A stretch of 64,000 bases of DNA from Scylla paramamosain (GCF_035594125.1 NW_026973743.1:245001-309000); one strand, 5' to 3'. Positions 42,388-57,355 are shown, counted from the stretch's first letter. Notes: generated by a model from the sequence alone, not told the origin. Numbers and translations: made by a program.

Positions 42388-45300
42388 CATGGCAGGAGGA
42401 GGCAGTAGACACCTGCCGAAACGATAATTACTCCCAGTGAGGTCTAAAGCACTGTTCAGGGAGTGCTGTGAACTTATCATTAAACTCAGCTGTGACCTCA
42501 CTGAACGTTTCCCTTTGTGTCTCACAACACAAGGGGGCAGTCACAGCCTGCCCTCTAAAGACAACTCTCTTCCTCCACACAAAACTACAAGCACCTAATA
42601 ACACACACACCCTTCACTCAAAAATTTCAAAATCATCATGCCGATTCCTACACCAGCCTCGGAGTCCCTCGGAGTCGGAGTCTAAGATCTAATTTTCAAT
42701 CTGTAGAACACCACCTCTCCTCTTCTAAACCTCATCTTCTTTTCCTCACTGAAACTCAGGTGTCTGAGGCAACTGACAGTAGCCCCTTTTCTGTTCCCTC
42801 CTACTTTCTCTATCCTCATTTTCGATCCAAAGCTGGATGCTGCGTTTATGTGCGCAATGACTTAACCTGCTCTCGTGCCCACGCTCTTGAATCTTCTGAG
42901 TTTTCCACCATCTGGCTACGACTACAGAGTCACTCTCATACTAAATTTATCTGTGCTGTATACCTCTCACCTAACTCCTCTGATTATAAGAAATTCTTTG
43001 ACTACTTAACTTCCAAAGTGAACACATTCTGACCCTCTTCCCTTTTGCAGAGATCTCCATTCTTGGAGACTTCAATGTTCACCACCAGCTTTGGCTTTCC
43101 TCTCCCTTCACTGACCATCCTGGTGAACTAGCCTACAACTTTGCTATCCTCCATGACCTAGAGCAATTGGTGCAACACCCTACTCGTATTCCTGACCGTC
43201 TTGGAGATACGTCCCAACATTCTTGACCTTTTCCTGACCTCTAATCCTTCTGCTTATGCTGTCACCCTTTCTTCTCTGTTGGGCTCCTCTGATCACAATC
43301 TCATATCTATATCTTGTCCTATCGCTCCAATTCCTCCTCAGCATCCCCCTAAGCGAAGGTGCCTCTGGCGTTTTGCCTCTGCTAGTTGGGGGGACCTGAG
43401 GAGGTATTTTGCTGATTTTCCTTGGAATGACTACTGCTTCCGTGTCAGAGACCTGTCTTTGTGTGCTGAGCGCATAACAGAGGTGATAGTGTCTGGCATG
43501 GAGGCATACATTCCTCATTCTTTTCTCGTCCTAAACCTTCTAAACCTTGGTTTAACACAGCTTGTTCTCGTGCTGTAGATGAGAGAGGTGGCCCACAAAA
43601 GGTACTTAAGCCTTCCATCACCTGAATCTCATGCACTTTATATTTATGCCTGGAACCATGCCAAATCTGTTCTCCAACTAGCCAAAAACTCCTTCATTAA
43701 CAGAAAATGTCAAAACCTTTCAAGATCTAACTCCCCTTGTGATTTCTGGCATCTAGCCAAAAATATCTCCAATAACTTTGCTTCTTCTTTCCCTCCTCTA
43801 TTTCAACCAGATGGCACCACTGCTATCACATCTATTTCTAAAGCTGAACTCTTTGCTCAAACCTTTGCTAAAAACTCTACCTTGGACGATTCTGGGCTTG
43901 TTCCTCCTTCTCCTCCACCCTCTAACTACTTCATGCCACGTAATAAAATTCTTCGCAATGATGTTTTCCATGCCCTCGCTGGCCTAAAACTTCAGAAGGC
44001 TCATGGACCTGATGGGGTCCCTCCTATTGTTCTCCAAAACTGTGCCTCTGTGCTTGCACCTTGCCTAGTCAAACTCTTTCAGCTCTGTCTGTCAACATCT
44101 AACTTTCCTTCTTGCTGGAAGTTTGCCTACATTCAACCTGTTCCTAAAAAGGGTGACCGTTCTAATCCCTCAAACTACCGTCCTATTGCTTTAATTTCCT
44201 GCCTATCTAAAGTTTTTGAATCTATCCTCAACAGGAAGATTCTTAAACATCTATCACTTCACAACCTTCTATCTGATCGCCAGTATGGGTTCTGTCAAGG
44301 CCGCTCTACTGGTGATCTTCTGGCTATCCTTACTGAGTCTTGGTCATCCTCTTTTAGAGATTTTGGTGAAACTTTTGCTGTTACCTTGGACATATCAAAA
44401 GCTTTTGATAGAGTCTGGCACAAAGCTTTGATTTCCAAACTACCCTCCTATGGTTTCTATCCTTCTCTCTGTAACTTCATCTCAAGTTTCCTTTCTGACC
44501 ATTCTATTGCTGCTGTGGTAGACGGTCACTGTTCTTCTCCTAAATCTATTAACAGTGGTGTTCCTCAGGGTTCTGTCCTGTCACCCACTCTCTTCTTATT
44601 ATTCATTAATGATCTTCTAAACCAAACTTCTTGTCCTATCCACTCCTACGCTGATGATACCACCCTGCACTTTTCCATGTCTTTTCATAGACATCCAACC
44701 CTTCAGGAGGTAAACATATCACACAGGGAAGCCACAGAACGCTTGACTTCTAATCTTTCTAAAATTTCTCATTGGGGCAGAGCAAACTTGGTATTGTTCA
44801 ATGCCTCAAAAACTCAATTCCTGCATCTATCAACTCGACACAACCTTCCAGACAACTATCCCCTCTTCTTCAATGACACTCAACTGTCCCCCTCTTCTAC
44901 ACTGAACATCCTCTGTCTGTCCTTTACTTATAATCTGAACTGGAAACTTCACATCTCATCTCTAGCTAAAACAGCTTTTATGAAGTTAGGTGTTCTGAGA
45001 CATCTCCGCCAGTTTTTCTCATCCCCTCAGCTGCTCTGTACAAGGGCCTTATCTGTCCATGTATGGAGTATGCTTCACATGTCTGGGGGGGTTCCACTCA
45101 TACTGCTCTTCTAGACAGGGTGGAATCAAAAGCTTTTCGTCTCATCAACTCCTCTCCTCTAACTGACTGTCTTCAGCCTCTCTCTCATCACCGCAATGTT
45201 GCATATCTAGCTGTCTTTTACCGCTATTTTCATGCTAACTGCTCTTCTGATGTTGCTAACTGCATGCCTCCCCTCCTTCCGCGGCCTCGCTGCACAAGAC

Positions 45301-45594
45301 TTTCTTCTTTCTCTCACCCCTATTCTGTCCACCTCTCTAACGCAAGAGTTAACCAGTATTCTCAGTCATTCATCCCTTTCTCTGGTAAACTCTAGAACTC
45401 CCTGCCTACTTCTGTATTTCCACCTTCCTATGACTTGAATTCCTTCAAGAGGGAGGTTTCAAGATATTTATTCATCAATTTTTGACCACTGCTTTGACCC
45501 TTTTATGGGACTGGCATTTCAGTGGGCATTTTTTTTATTAAATTTTTGTTGCCCTTGGCCAGTGTCCTTCCTACATAAAAAAAAAAAAAAAAAA
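42388..45594 (+). mobile_element. Jockey-like non-LTR retrotransposon, nearly complete ORF2
   Basis: About 3.2 kb, ending in an A18 tract at about 45577-45594. A 5' leader (GGCAGGAGGAGGCAGTAGAC...) is followed by endonuclease and RT coding sequence. The 5' boundary is approximate and I could not see a clear target duplication. It sits in a Cadps C2 intron, antisense to the gene. Confidence 0.85.
42640..45483 (+). pseudogene. Jockey-like ORF2: endonuclease and reverse transcriptase
   Basis: The endonuclease reads LRSNFQSVEHHL, FLTETQVSEATD, GCCVYVRNDL and, after a frameshift near 43030, ISILGDFNVHH; a second shift near 43200 gives [12 protein letters not shown] and SSDHNLIS. From 43579 the RT is open for 511 codons: KAHGPDGVPPIVLQN, PVPKKGDRSNPSNYRPIAL, YGFCQGRSTGDLL, LDISKAFDRVWH, SGVPQGSVLSPTLF and the catalytic box SYADDTTLHFS. 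A frameshift near 45050 shifts to MEYASHVWGGSTHTALLD and a C-terminal tail with one stop (TAG at about 45393). Only three or four lesions in 2.8 kb suggest relatively recent insertion. Confidence 0.9.
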
Positions 45595-45852
45595 CATACA
45601 ATTTATAAGTTTTCAAGGCTATGAATAAAATTATTTTATCCTTTGTCCTAATGTACAATTGCAAAATTCATACTTATAAATGAAAATTTCAAAATATTTA
45701 TCTAAAAGCAATGAAATGTGCATTCAAAGAAAAAATATTAAATTTTAGTAATGTTTTTAAAGAACATAACTCACTTGTATGAAGACCAAATAAAGTTATG
45801 GCAAGTATGAATATTTACAAAGAGAAATTTTCAATAAAATTTCTTAACTGAC

Positions 45853-45997
45853 CTTGGATGACATGGCTGTGGGATGTAGAACAACCTTGCCTAGTTCCTT
45901 ATCATCTAGGGAAAGCATAGATGCTGATTCTGTATACAGCTTTACTTTGACACCAGGTAGTGGATGTGTTGTTGTGAAATCCCCTTGTGTGTCCCAC
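45853..45997 (-). CDS. Cadps: Cadps exon: C2 domain, second part
   Basis: One base completes the split codon from the upstream exon and is followed by 48 codons. The translation begins WDTQGDF and continues through VKVKLYTES and [13 protein letters not shown], the conserved core of the CAPS C2 domain. The acceptor is ttttgcag and the donor is AAG|gtcagt, so the exon ends in phase 0. It follows the exon at 57356-57477 directly in protein order, across an 11.4-kb intron filled with Harbinger, hAT, R1 and jockey-like sequence. The CAPS C2 domain takes part in dimerisation and calcium-dependent action (family knowledge). The reading frame is intact. Confidence 0.95.
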
Positions 45998-47689
<1,692 letters not shown>

Positions 47690-47930
47690 AATGGAAAGAA
47701 AGTTGTTATGCAGTGACTGGGAGTACAAAGGTCTCCAAATGATCTTGGGATCTGATGATCATCATTATCCTGATGTCCAAAGTGCAATAATTTGTCCTGG
47801 TAACAGGTACAGTTCTCGGCTAAGAACCAAAGATTTATCCTGCCTTTTGATAAATTTTTCACTGTTTCTATTGAGCATTCAAAGGGAGCATTACAGTTAC
47901 AAAGAATAAAAGCATTTTTGTGTGATGTTA
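47690..47930. repeat. R3 dispersed repeat, copy 1
   Basis: Alignable by eye to 55052-55310 and 55540-55775. The shared order of landmarks is GGGAGTA.AA.GTC, GATCTTGGGA..TGATGATCAT, GTCCT..TAACAGG and AAAGATTTATCC, then a TTTCTATTGA.CATTCAAAGG-type stretch and GCATTACA. Possibly a SINE; no clear pol III boxes in this copy. Confidence 0.6.
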
Positions 47931-48171
47931 ATGCACACATGAAGAGGAAAACAAAAATGGATAAGTTTTAGGATACCAAAGAGTGAGACAAGAGCTGCTA
48001 AGCATGGTCTTATCTCACATGCTAAGCATGTGTTATAAAATGTCTCAAACCCGCCAGATCTGCTGAGTGCGACTTAGTCCTGCCTTAGCAGATGACAAGA
48101 TTTAAGCCACCACCAGAGGTAGCTCAAGCTGGCTAAGACAGTGCTCAGACAACAACAACTAATATGGCTGA

Positions 48172-48801
48172 CAGAATTGGGTCCATGTACAAGCAATTGT
48201 ACTTAAGTCCAAGTCCAAATACCTGGATATTTTTCAAGTACAAGTACAGTCACTTTACTACATACTTGAGTCCAAGACCACAATAATTCCAGTCACAGAT
48301 TCGTAAAGCACGAAAGGTAGTAGTTTTCATACATACACATTAATGAGTACACTGTTAAAAGTGGGATTCACTATTAAAAAGTAAATGGAAATTCTACCTT
48401 TATTCTATTTTAGGATGACAGTAATAAACATATTCACACTTGTTGAGTAATGTGGTGCTGTACTGCCCCTGTCTACTGTAGCATGTTACCCATTGAGAAA
48501 ATACTATTTAATTATGTTCCTTTATCATATATTACACTACAATATCATAGTACTCAATGTACATATTTAACCAATATTATCATCACAAAGTTCACTGGAA
48601 TCTATATACAGTATATAACTTTTGATTCAGTGCAATATACTTGTTTGTACTGAATGTACTTGGTATTTCCAAGTACTTTGTATCTAAGTACAAGTAAAAG
48701 TAACATTGAATTTTTAAACTCCAAGTACAAATACATGATTATCTTTACTTAAGTCCAAGTCCAAGTCCAAGTAAAAGTACATGCACTTGTACCCAACCCT
48801 G
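48172..48801. mobile_element. hAT element, 630 bp, non-autonomous, 8-bp TSD
   Basis: Flanked by the perfect direct repeat ATGGCTGA (48164-48171 and 48802-48809). The ends read CAGAATTGGGT at the left and, reverse-complemented, CAGGGTTGGGT at the right, a common hAT terminal style. The subterminal regions are rich in degenerate AAGTCCAAGTAC / GTACAAGTAC motifs on both sides, typical of transposase-binding repeats. No coding region. It is inserted at the presumed start codon of the Harbinger copy at 48802-49460. Confidence 0.9.
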
Positions 48802-49460
48802 ATGGCTGAACGTCAACAAATATGAAGACAGCATCCAAGGACCTTTTGTGAATGAAAGAATGTTCTCAAAAGTATGATGACGCTGACCTTATCAAGAGAT
48901 GCAGACTGAACCATGAAGGAATAGTTTTTGTGATGGATTTACTGAGAGGGAACTACAAAGTCGTACTGATTGCAACCATGCTAGCAGTCACCCCAGAAAT
49001 GGCCACTCTCAGATATTTGGGAACTCGAAAAATGCAGTTGTGCAATGGTGATTACTTTGAACTGTCAGAGTCTACAATCACCAGGGTTAAATGCCAAACT
49101 CTGAATGCTTTAGCTACTCTAAACATCGTTGCCCAATTCATGGAATTTCCAACAGACCCAGCAGAAATTTAAAGCAAGCAAAATTCATGGCTATTGCAAA
49201 TTTCCCAGGAGTAGTTGGGATAATAGATGGGACTTATGTGAAAATTGTTACCTCTTGTGAGTATGAAAATGAGTTTGTGAATAGAAAGAACTATCACAGT
49301 GTCAATGTTCAAATTGTATTTGATGCAAATTATATGATCCTTGATATTAATACTAACTTTCATGGGTCTGTTCATGATGCAAGGATTTTGAATATGAGTG
49401 AATTAGTCTTGCCAGAGTAAGGGAGCATGTGAGACTGGGATTTGTTTTGATTACTGGGAG
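48802..49460 (+). pseudogene. PIF/Harbinger transposase (HARBI1-like), broken
   Basis: Starts MAERQQI at the hAT junction, then after a shift KKDLL-type sequence and YDDADLIKRCRLNHEGIVFVM (48880-48945). A deletion around NYKVVLIATMLAVTPE follows, then LRYLGTRKMQLCNGD and ITRVKCQTLNALAT. After another frameshift at about 49170 the DDE_Tnp_4 domain reads KFMAIANFPGVVGIIDGTYV (first Asp in the I-D-G-T motif), NRKNYHSVNVQIVFD and FHGSVHDARILN (second Asp). The third acidic residue is not preserved; the sequence decays after LLGD-like codons near 49455. The family is certain; the copy is inactive. Confidence 0.9.
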
Positions 49461-50950
49461 ATGCATTAGGCTTGTCTCAAAAGTTCACTAACATTAATCA
49501 TAACCAAGTAGAAAATACTGATATTTATAGATATACCATTATTTACTGTTGTATGATCTATTTATGGCATATTCATGTAGAAATAAGGTACTTTTGTTAT
49601 TTGCTGTTTTGTCTTCATGCTTTCCATAAATCTGTTTGGACTTTGCCTTTCCTTAACTGAGTCATGGCTCAACAAGACTCAACCTATTGTATAAATAAGT
49701 CTTAGCCAGAATGGCTCAGCTAAGTACATTGTAAGTCAAAATTTAAGAAATGTTAAGTTTTTCCTATAAATACCAGCCAAGGATCTCAATGGTACCAGTC
49801 ATATATAGTAAATAAATAAGAGGAAAAGAAAACAAAGACTAAAAATATTGCAAGGACAAAGTATAAGGAATGGAGCAAGAAGAAACTCTTTTGGTTACCT
49901 CTCATGAATTTTTCATGAAGCAAACATCAAAATAAATTATCAAACCAAATAATTGTCATGAAAAAAAAAATAAATAAATAAATAAAAATGAATAATACGT
50001 TACTAAGGTTCTAAATTTTACCGTGAAAGTAGCAAATCAAATACATACATATAATCTGTAAGTGATTATTCAGTACTTGATGAAAAATTAGGATGCAATA
50101 TATGGTTCCCCTGCAAAATTATTACTACCAATATTGTTTCAAGTATTTTTATATCTTACAGAATACTTACAATAAATTATTGCACCATTAATAATTATCA
50201 ATCTGACAAAGACTTTTGTCTTACCTCCTGAGAAAAACAATTTAAAAGAGTGAAAGTAAGGTTAAAGATACATATCTCTTCTACATTACCTACATAGTTA
50301 ATACATAAAGTACAATGTTCTTTTTAAAAATAATTTCAATTATTGCCTGGCAAACATACTTGGGATTTCAGTTGTTACTTGTAGTATGATCAACAACTTA
50401 TTGTCTTCTATTTGCTGCAATGGGATTCTTAATCTTATTTCTCACAATATGTTTCAAGCAAATTTATTTTACACTATTTCACAGTAAATGCAGTGCAGCT
50501 TCTACATTATTACACAACAACAAAACTAGTTCAATGAAGCACAAGTTTAGTTATCTAACTCCTAGAAAAAAGAATATCTATGCTCTTTGTCTGTGCTGTC
50601 TAACTCCAGTAATGAATATAAAACCTCAAGAATTTACATTAAAAAAGGAAAAAGAACTGCAATGATGCTGTACCAAGTTTAGATCAATTCCATCTGACTT
50701 ATCAGTAGTCATTATGCCACAATCAGAGTCATGTACACTTTATGTTTGGTGGTACACTTTTATCAGTGTGATCTCAATTTCATAAAGTACTACCAAGGTA
50801 CTCTCAAAAGCTGGAAAATAAACAGGAACTGATTGCACAAAGGAGAAATGCCTGTGGCATTACGTGTAGAATCTATGAACTATAGTGCTATGTGTTTTTT
50901 TTTCTGTGTTTAACTGCTTTTTTTGCTATTTTTTCAATGTTAAAGTTTCA
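49461..50950 (-). other. Intron downstream of the Harbinger fragment
   Basis: AT-rich. 49655-49735 has inverted TGGCTCA/TGAGCCA-like words (GAGTCATGGCTCAACAAGAC, AGTCTTAGCCAGAATGGCTC) that may be the Harbinger 3' terminal region. Otherwise nothing recognised. Confidence 0.45.
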
Positions 50951-50954
50951 CTTT

Positions 50955-51110
50955 GGAATGTAGTAGTACCTCAACTTACAAGTTTTTCAAGATATGAGCT
51001 ATCACTTGAACAATTATTTGCTTTGAGTTGTGATCCAAAATTCAATATACGAGTGAACCTCAGCTATGCCACCGCTAGCTGGCACAGTGAGCACCACATC
51101 GTTCACTTCA
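50955..51110 (+). mobile_element. Mariner/pogo-like transposon end, diverged
   Basis: TAGTAGTACCTCAACTTACA followed by AGTTTTTCAAGATATGAGC has the same rhythm as the R1 end at 7875 but is much more diverged. Only the terminus is discernible. Confidence 0.4.
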
Positions 51111-51177
51111 ATTGTTTTCATATATTTGTTATTTATAAATGCATTTTCTTATAGTAAACCCTCAATACAATGAACAC

Positions 51178-51698
<521 letters not shown>

Positions 51699-52794
51699 CA
51701 TTTACACTTAAGTGACAGATATGAAGGAACAGGAAGTTTGTATCAAATACTACTTCAAACTTAGCAAATGTTGCAAAAAATTTACACAATTCTTAAAAAA
51801 GAAATTTTGTTATGATACTTTGGGCCATATGCAGATTATCACTGATTTAATCAGTTAAACTTTAACTACCATACTGCTGAAAATATTGCAAAATTATTCT
51901 TGAAGAGTGTAGGTAATTTATATGTAACATCTGCAACATTAAGGTGCTGTCATGCAGAACCTGGCAGTTCATTTTGTCAGATGAACTTAACATGAAACAG
52001 ATTGCTGTAACATTTATACTATTGATGTTATATAACAACCATAACCGATATTGGCTGGAGGTCTACACAAGACTAGTGAGAATTCAAAAGCAATCAGAAA
52101 TCATCCAGATTCCTTTTTCAAACTTATACCAGGCCACCTGGTATTATTTATTTGTAAAGATTCTCAGGTTTAATGGAGTATTTCACTAATTTCCTTGAGT
52201 CTATATGTATGTCATTATTTTCTATCAAACTAATCTTTCTTTAAGTTTAATGTTTCTGTCCAAACAGGCATAAAAATAGTTTAGGTTCTTCCCTACACTC
52301 ATCAACTATTTTCTCCTGAAATCTCTTTTTTACCTTCATTCTTTCCTTCTCACCTTCAGATATTCATTCCTTGCTAGTTTAAATGCAACTCTGTAATAAG
52401 CCTTAATCACTGCTGATAAAGATGTTAAGAGATTATATTGATGATGATGATGATGATGATGACACATGAGATCAAAATAGATAATGATTATGTGATGAGC
52501 AGCAGAATCATCATCATCATTACCTCTGATATTCAGCTCCGATCACACAACCCTGGTCCACACAAATGATGGACATGGGAAAAATATCCAGGACATACTG
52601 TGCAAACAAATTCTATACTAGTGCCACAGCACACTCCCATCTATAACTGTTGTCCTGCCTCACTCATTCCTCTTTCACTTCTTTCCTTTCCAGACTAAAT
52701 GGACCTCTTTCCTTCATTTGAACCTCTCAGTCAACTCATTTATATACACAAATCTTTCTTTCATCTCCATTCATGATCATTCCCTATTCATATT
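51699..52794 (-). other. Intron with a GAT/ATC repeat
   Basis: AT-rich. (TGA)n at 52438-52462 and a shorter inverse (ATC)n run near 52510-52522 could pair. Nothing else recognised. Confidence 0.5.
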
Positions 52795-54740
52795 TCTTAC
52801 TGAAATCACGCCAAGCCTGTTCTCCGACTAGCCAAAACTCTGTCATTAGAAAATCTCAGCCTTTCTACATCTAATTTCCCTCATGACTTCTGGCATTTAG
52901 CCAAAAATATCTCTGACATCTTTACTTCTTCATCTTTTTCTCCCTTACTTCAAGCTGATGACACCATTGCCATCTCGTCTATCTCTAAAGCTGAACTCTG
53001 CTAAAACTCTTGCTGAAAATGCAATGCTAGATTATTCAGGTCTTGTTCCCCCCTCTCTATCCTTCAGCTATTTCATGTCTCTCATTAAAAACTTTTACTA
53101 ATGATGCTTTTTGTGCTCTTGTTGGCCTTAATTCTCAGAAGGCTTATGGATCTGATAGGTTCCCTCCTATCATTCTCCAAATTGTGCCTGCTTGCTTGTA
53201 CCTTACCTGGTACAAGCAACTCTGTTTCTCAACATCAACCTTTCCTTTCTGTTGGAAGTTTGCCTACATTCAGCCTCTTCCTAAAAAGGGTGACTGCTCT
53301 AATCCTGCAAACTACTGCCTTATTGATTTAATTTGCTGCCTTTCTAAATTTTTTTATCTATTCACAACAGAAAGATTCTTAAACATTTATCACTTCACAA
53401 CCTGATATCTGATTGCCAATATGGATTCTGTCATGGCCACTCTACTGGTGATCTTTTGGCTTTCCTTACTAAGTCTTAGTCATCCACTTTAAGGGATTTT
53501 GGTGAAATTTTTGCGGTTGCCTTAGATGTATCAAAAGTATTTGACAGAGTCTGGTACAAAGCTGCAATCTCCAAACTACCCTCCTACAGCTTCTATCCTT
53601 CTCTCTGTAACTTCATCTCAAGTTTCCTTTCTGACACCACTGTGTGAAGTCACCTTGTTAAGGTGGTGAGGCTTGAAGCATGGTCAGTACCACCTTCTTT
53701 AATGACTCACCTGTCACTGGATGGTTTTGTATCTGTCAGCTCTGTGGACTCAGTGCTCCCCTTTGGCACCATATGACTGCAATGTTGCTGAGTATTCCCT
53801 TTCCTTTAATCAATGAAAATCCTTTCTGACAATTCTACTGCTGCTGTGGTAGATAGTTACTCTTCTTATAAGCTTATTAACGGTGGTGTTCCTCAGGGTT
53901 TTGTCCTGTCAGCCACTTTCTATTAATCATTAATGTTAAGTCAAACTTACTGTCTTGTCCACTCCTACACTGATGATACCACTTGGCACTTTTCCATGGC
54001 TTCTTTGATCTTTCTTAATTTTTTTATCAAGGCAGAACAAACTTGGTGTTGTTAAGTACCTCAAACACTCAATTCCTATGTCTATGAACTCAAACTCAAC
54101 ACAAGCTTCCAGAGAAGTATACCCTCTTCTTCAATGACACTCAACAGTCTTCTTCTACAGTGATCATCCTCAGTCTGTTATTTACAAATAATCTAAATTG
54201 GAAACTTCACATCTCATCTCTTGCTAAAACAACTTCTATGAAGTTAGGTATTCTGAGTGATCTGCCCATTTTTCTCACTCTCCTGGCTGCTAACTCTTAC
54301 CTGCCCAAGTATGGTGTACACTTCACATATGTTTAAGGGAGGGTTCCACTCATAGTACTTTTTTGAACAGGATGGAATGTCTTATCAACTCCTCTCCTCT
54401 AACTAACTGTCTTCAGCCTCTCTCTCTCTTTGCCACAATGTTATGTATCTTGCTACCTTCTACCACTATTTTCATGTCGACTGCTCTTTTGATTTTGTTG
54501 ACTGCATACCTCCCCTCCTCCCATGGCCTTGTTGCACAAGACTTTCTGTTTTCTCTCACCCATATTCTGTTTCTGTATCTTCCCATTCCTATGACTTGAA
54601 TTCTTTCAAGACCAATGTTTCAAGACACTTCTCTTCCAATTTTAGATAATCCTTTTGAATATTTCCCTTAGGGACTGGCATGTCAGTGGCCTTTTTTCTT
54701 AATTTTCTGAATCCCTTGGCCACTCTTATATAAAAAATAA
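52795..54740 (+). pseudogene. Jockey-like LINE, old copy of the 42388-45594 family
   Basis: A 5'-truncated copy beginning within the endonuclease-RT linker (cf. AKPVLRLAKT, FWHLAKNISD). RT landmarks appear in order in shifting frames: SQKAYGSDRFPPIILQ, CWKFAYIQPLPKKGD, ANYCLIDLICCLSKF, CQYGFCHGHSTGDLL-like, DVSKVFDRVWYKA, NGGVPQGFVLSA and YTDDTTWHFSM (the catalytic Ala replaced by Thr). Dozens of frameshifts and stops plus a 183-bp insertion at 53637-53819 show great age. The 3' end fades around 54730, before an AAATA-rich tail. Confidence 0.88.
53637..53819. mobile_element. SINE-like insertion, 183 bp, with 12-bp TSD
   Basis: Flanked by TCCTTTCTGACA at 53625-53636 and 53820-53831. It interrupts the old jockey-like RT and ends in AATCAATGAAAA, an A-rich end expected of a plus-strand retroposon. 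The body (CCACTGTGTGAAGTCACCTT...) is not a family I recognise. Confidence 0.75.
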
Positions 54741-55051
54741 GTATATAATAAATAAATAAATAAATAAATAATAAAAGGCACAAGTTATGTACCATGAGTG
54801 TTCTGTTGTGTCCACTCTTTAGATAAATTTCTTACCATTTCAAAACTTGCAGCATCACAAAACAGGCATTAAAAGAAAAAAATAAAAGATTTACAGTGAG
54901 CACAGTATTAAACATCAGCAGCACCACCCTTTTGTTTAACGTCCTTATTACAATAAAGAAAATAAAAAATAAAGGGAAAATGTATACACATAAATAAACC
55001 ATACTAAAAATTTTAAGACTTCTATGCAAATATAAGATGTGGTATAGCTGT

Positions 55052-55310
55052 AGTTCTTGGGAGCATAAAGGTCCCAAAAATTATCTTGGAACCCAATGAT
55101 TATTGTGGTGCCAGTGTACATATGTTTATAAGGCAATATATTTTGTACATATGTTTATAAGGCAATATATTTTGTCCTTCTGGTTGATCAGGGGTTCCAT
55201 CCCTGGGAAAAGCTCTCAAGGCCAGACTTTTTTTCACCTACAAATAAATCTCTCATTATTTCAGTGAATAGTCCAAAGGAGACATTACACTGGTAGTAGA
55301 GGTAAAGATT
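55052..55310. repeat. R3 dispersed repeat, copy 2
   Basis: Matches 47690-47930 and 55540-55775. It contains an internal 29-bp direct duplication at about 55116-55173 (TACATATGTTTATAAGGCAA unit) not present in the other copies. A possible B-box-like word on the minus strand is GGGATGGAACCCC. Confidence 0.6.
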
Positions 55311-55539
55311 CCCATCAAATAACACCATGTTTTTGTAAGTATATCTGGGCAAAGTTTGCCCCTCATTCTTTATCTAAAGATCAGTCAAATACAAAGTGAA
55401 GTCTAATGTTTTATGGTACAGGTTGACATTAAAAAATCAGGCCATCAATAATTCAGTTCCTTCAGATTTCTGCATGAATTTCAGAGCACATTTTCAAATT
55501 TACACCATGAATTGATCTAAACAGAGAGAGCAATTTGTG

Positions 55540-55775
55540 TTGTGACCAGGAGTATAAAATTATCTTGGGGGCCTGATAATCATTATGGACTCAAAATCCA
55601 AGGCACTGTCCTTCTGTTCTCCTGGTCAGGGAATCAATCCCTAGCTACAAGCTCTCATGGCTAAAGATTTATCCCACTTTCAAATTAATTTCTGTGTTTC
55701 TAAAGATTGTTCAATGGAGGCATTACACAGCTACTCTGCTATAGCATTAATACTTGCCTTGACAGATCAAAACTC
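55540..55775. repeat. R3 dispersed repeat, copy 3
   Basis: Same order of landmarks as copies 1 and 2 (AGGAGTATAAAATTATCTTG, CCTGATAATCATTATGG, TCCTGGTCAGGGAATC, AAAGATTTATCCCAC, GGAGGCATTACAC). It lies only about 230 bp from copy 2. Confidence 0.6.
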
Positions 55776-57355
55776 ACAGTGAACAAAATAAGTGATGAAG
55801 CATGTCCCCAATTTTCATATACTGCCTCAAAATTTCATTAGTAGCAAGATACCTCCCCTTTAAGCATAAATTACAGCCTACCTTCTCCTGGGTTTACTTT
55901 TACAAAATTTCCACAAGCAAGTGAAATCCATTTTTTTACACATCACCAAGGTAAGAACTTCTCAAACATTAGTGGGGGTGATCACCTAATGATCCTGCAC
56001 CCTTATCTTAACGATTTGAGTACTTTTTGATGAGGTTTTGATATGGTGAATCCCCATACTTTCAGATAACATTCCCATGATTGTTCTGCATGTCTGGTAA
56101 CTTCCTTGGCCTTGTGATACTGGCTGCCACTGTGCATGAAGACAGAGGCAATAGAAATATGATATGACTACAAGATTTTCTTCTCCAGTATCTTCAAATG
56201 CCAATGTGTACCCAAAGTAGTTTTACAAAGAGGGAAATACAGACTCCCATGATCCTCCAGACAGAATAATAAAGATTCATTATCTTGATGGTATAGGGGA
56301 ACTCATGCTTATTCCTCTTAGCAGAGCAATGAACTTCAATTCTTCTTTCCTCCAAATTGTTTCTCATGCTGTAGTTTAGAGATGAGAGAAAACTTGTAAG
56401 GCAGCTGGAACAGCCATGTGATGGTCAACCTGCTTTGATTTCCTTTACTGGGATATTTTCTTCCCTTAGAGCAAACAGATGGAATTTCTTTATATGATAC
56501 CTCTATGATTCAGATGTAAATATACATATAATAGTGTGGTAACAAAGAATGAGAAAACAGTAACTGGTATGATCTGGCTGAGGAACAAAATACAATCAAT
56601 GTTGAATCCCAAGGCACAATGAACTCCTTGCAGGCTCTCAACCACACCAAATACTATGTCAAGCCTGTCAAATGTCACTAAATTTTCTCATTTCCAAGTG
56701 AATGAATACTGGGGTACTAAATGAAGCCACATTTCTACATATACAATAAACATGACTTCTGTCATTACTTACTGTACCCACTGTATATAATAACTTAAAA
56801 AGACTATGTTTAAAAACTTGTTCATCATTTTACCAACCACTTAAAAAAGACAACATTATATAAAGAAAAAAATATATCTATATTAGTATAAAAAAGGCAA
56901 CTTAAGAAGCCAGGGTAAGAATTCATTACCCCTAAACTGTGACTGGTAGGGCCTGAGGCCTGAGATGCTACGACATCATCTTGACAAATGTTTAAGTTAC
57001 AACCAATCTTATTTGATGATGAAGATAAGAACATGAAATCATAATACAATATGAGATTTATCTCCTTCATTAATTCCTATGCAAAGATTACTTTTGCTCC
57101 TTTGTCTTTCCAAGGAGTGCTAACCAAGATGTTTTAACTTATTCTGCACAGTATTTCAGTTCATAGACAAATGATACTACCAACATCTATATCCCTTCTC
57201 TGAATTCTGCAAGATAAAAGAATAGATTATGACATTATATAGGTAAGTATGAATTACTAGCATGTTTCTATTATCTACCTAACACATCAAAGGAACAATT
57301 AGCAAAATGATTTATAATGGTTCTTTATGGAGATATATTTTATGACATCTCTTAC

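Larger units (their letters stand above)
54745..57355 (-). other. Cadps C2 intron with R3 repeats
   Basis: AT-rich with an AAATA tract at 54750-54775 and two R3 copies (listed separately). No exon is needed here: the C2 exons at 57356 and 45997 join directly. Confidence 0.7.
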
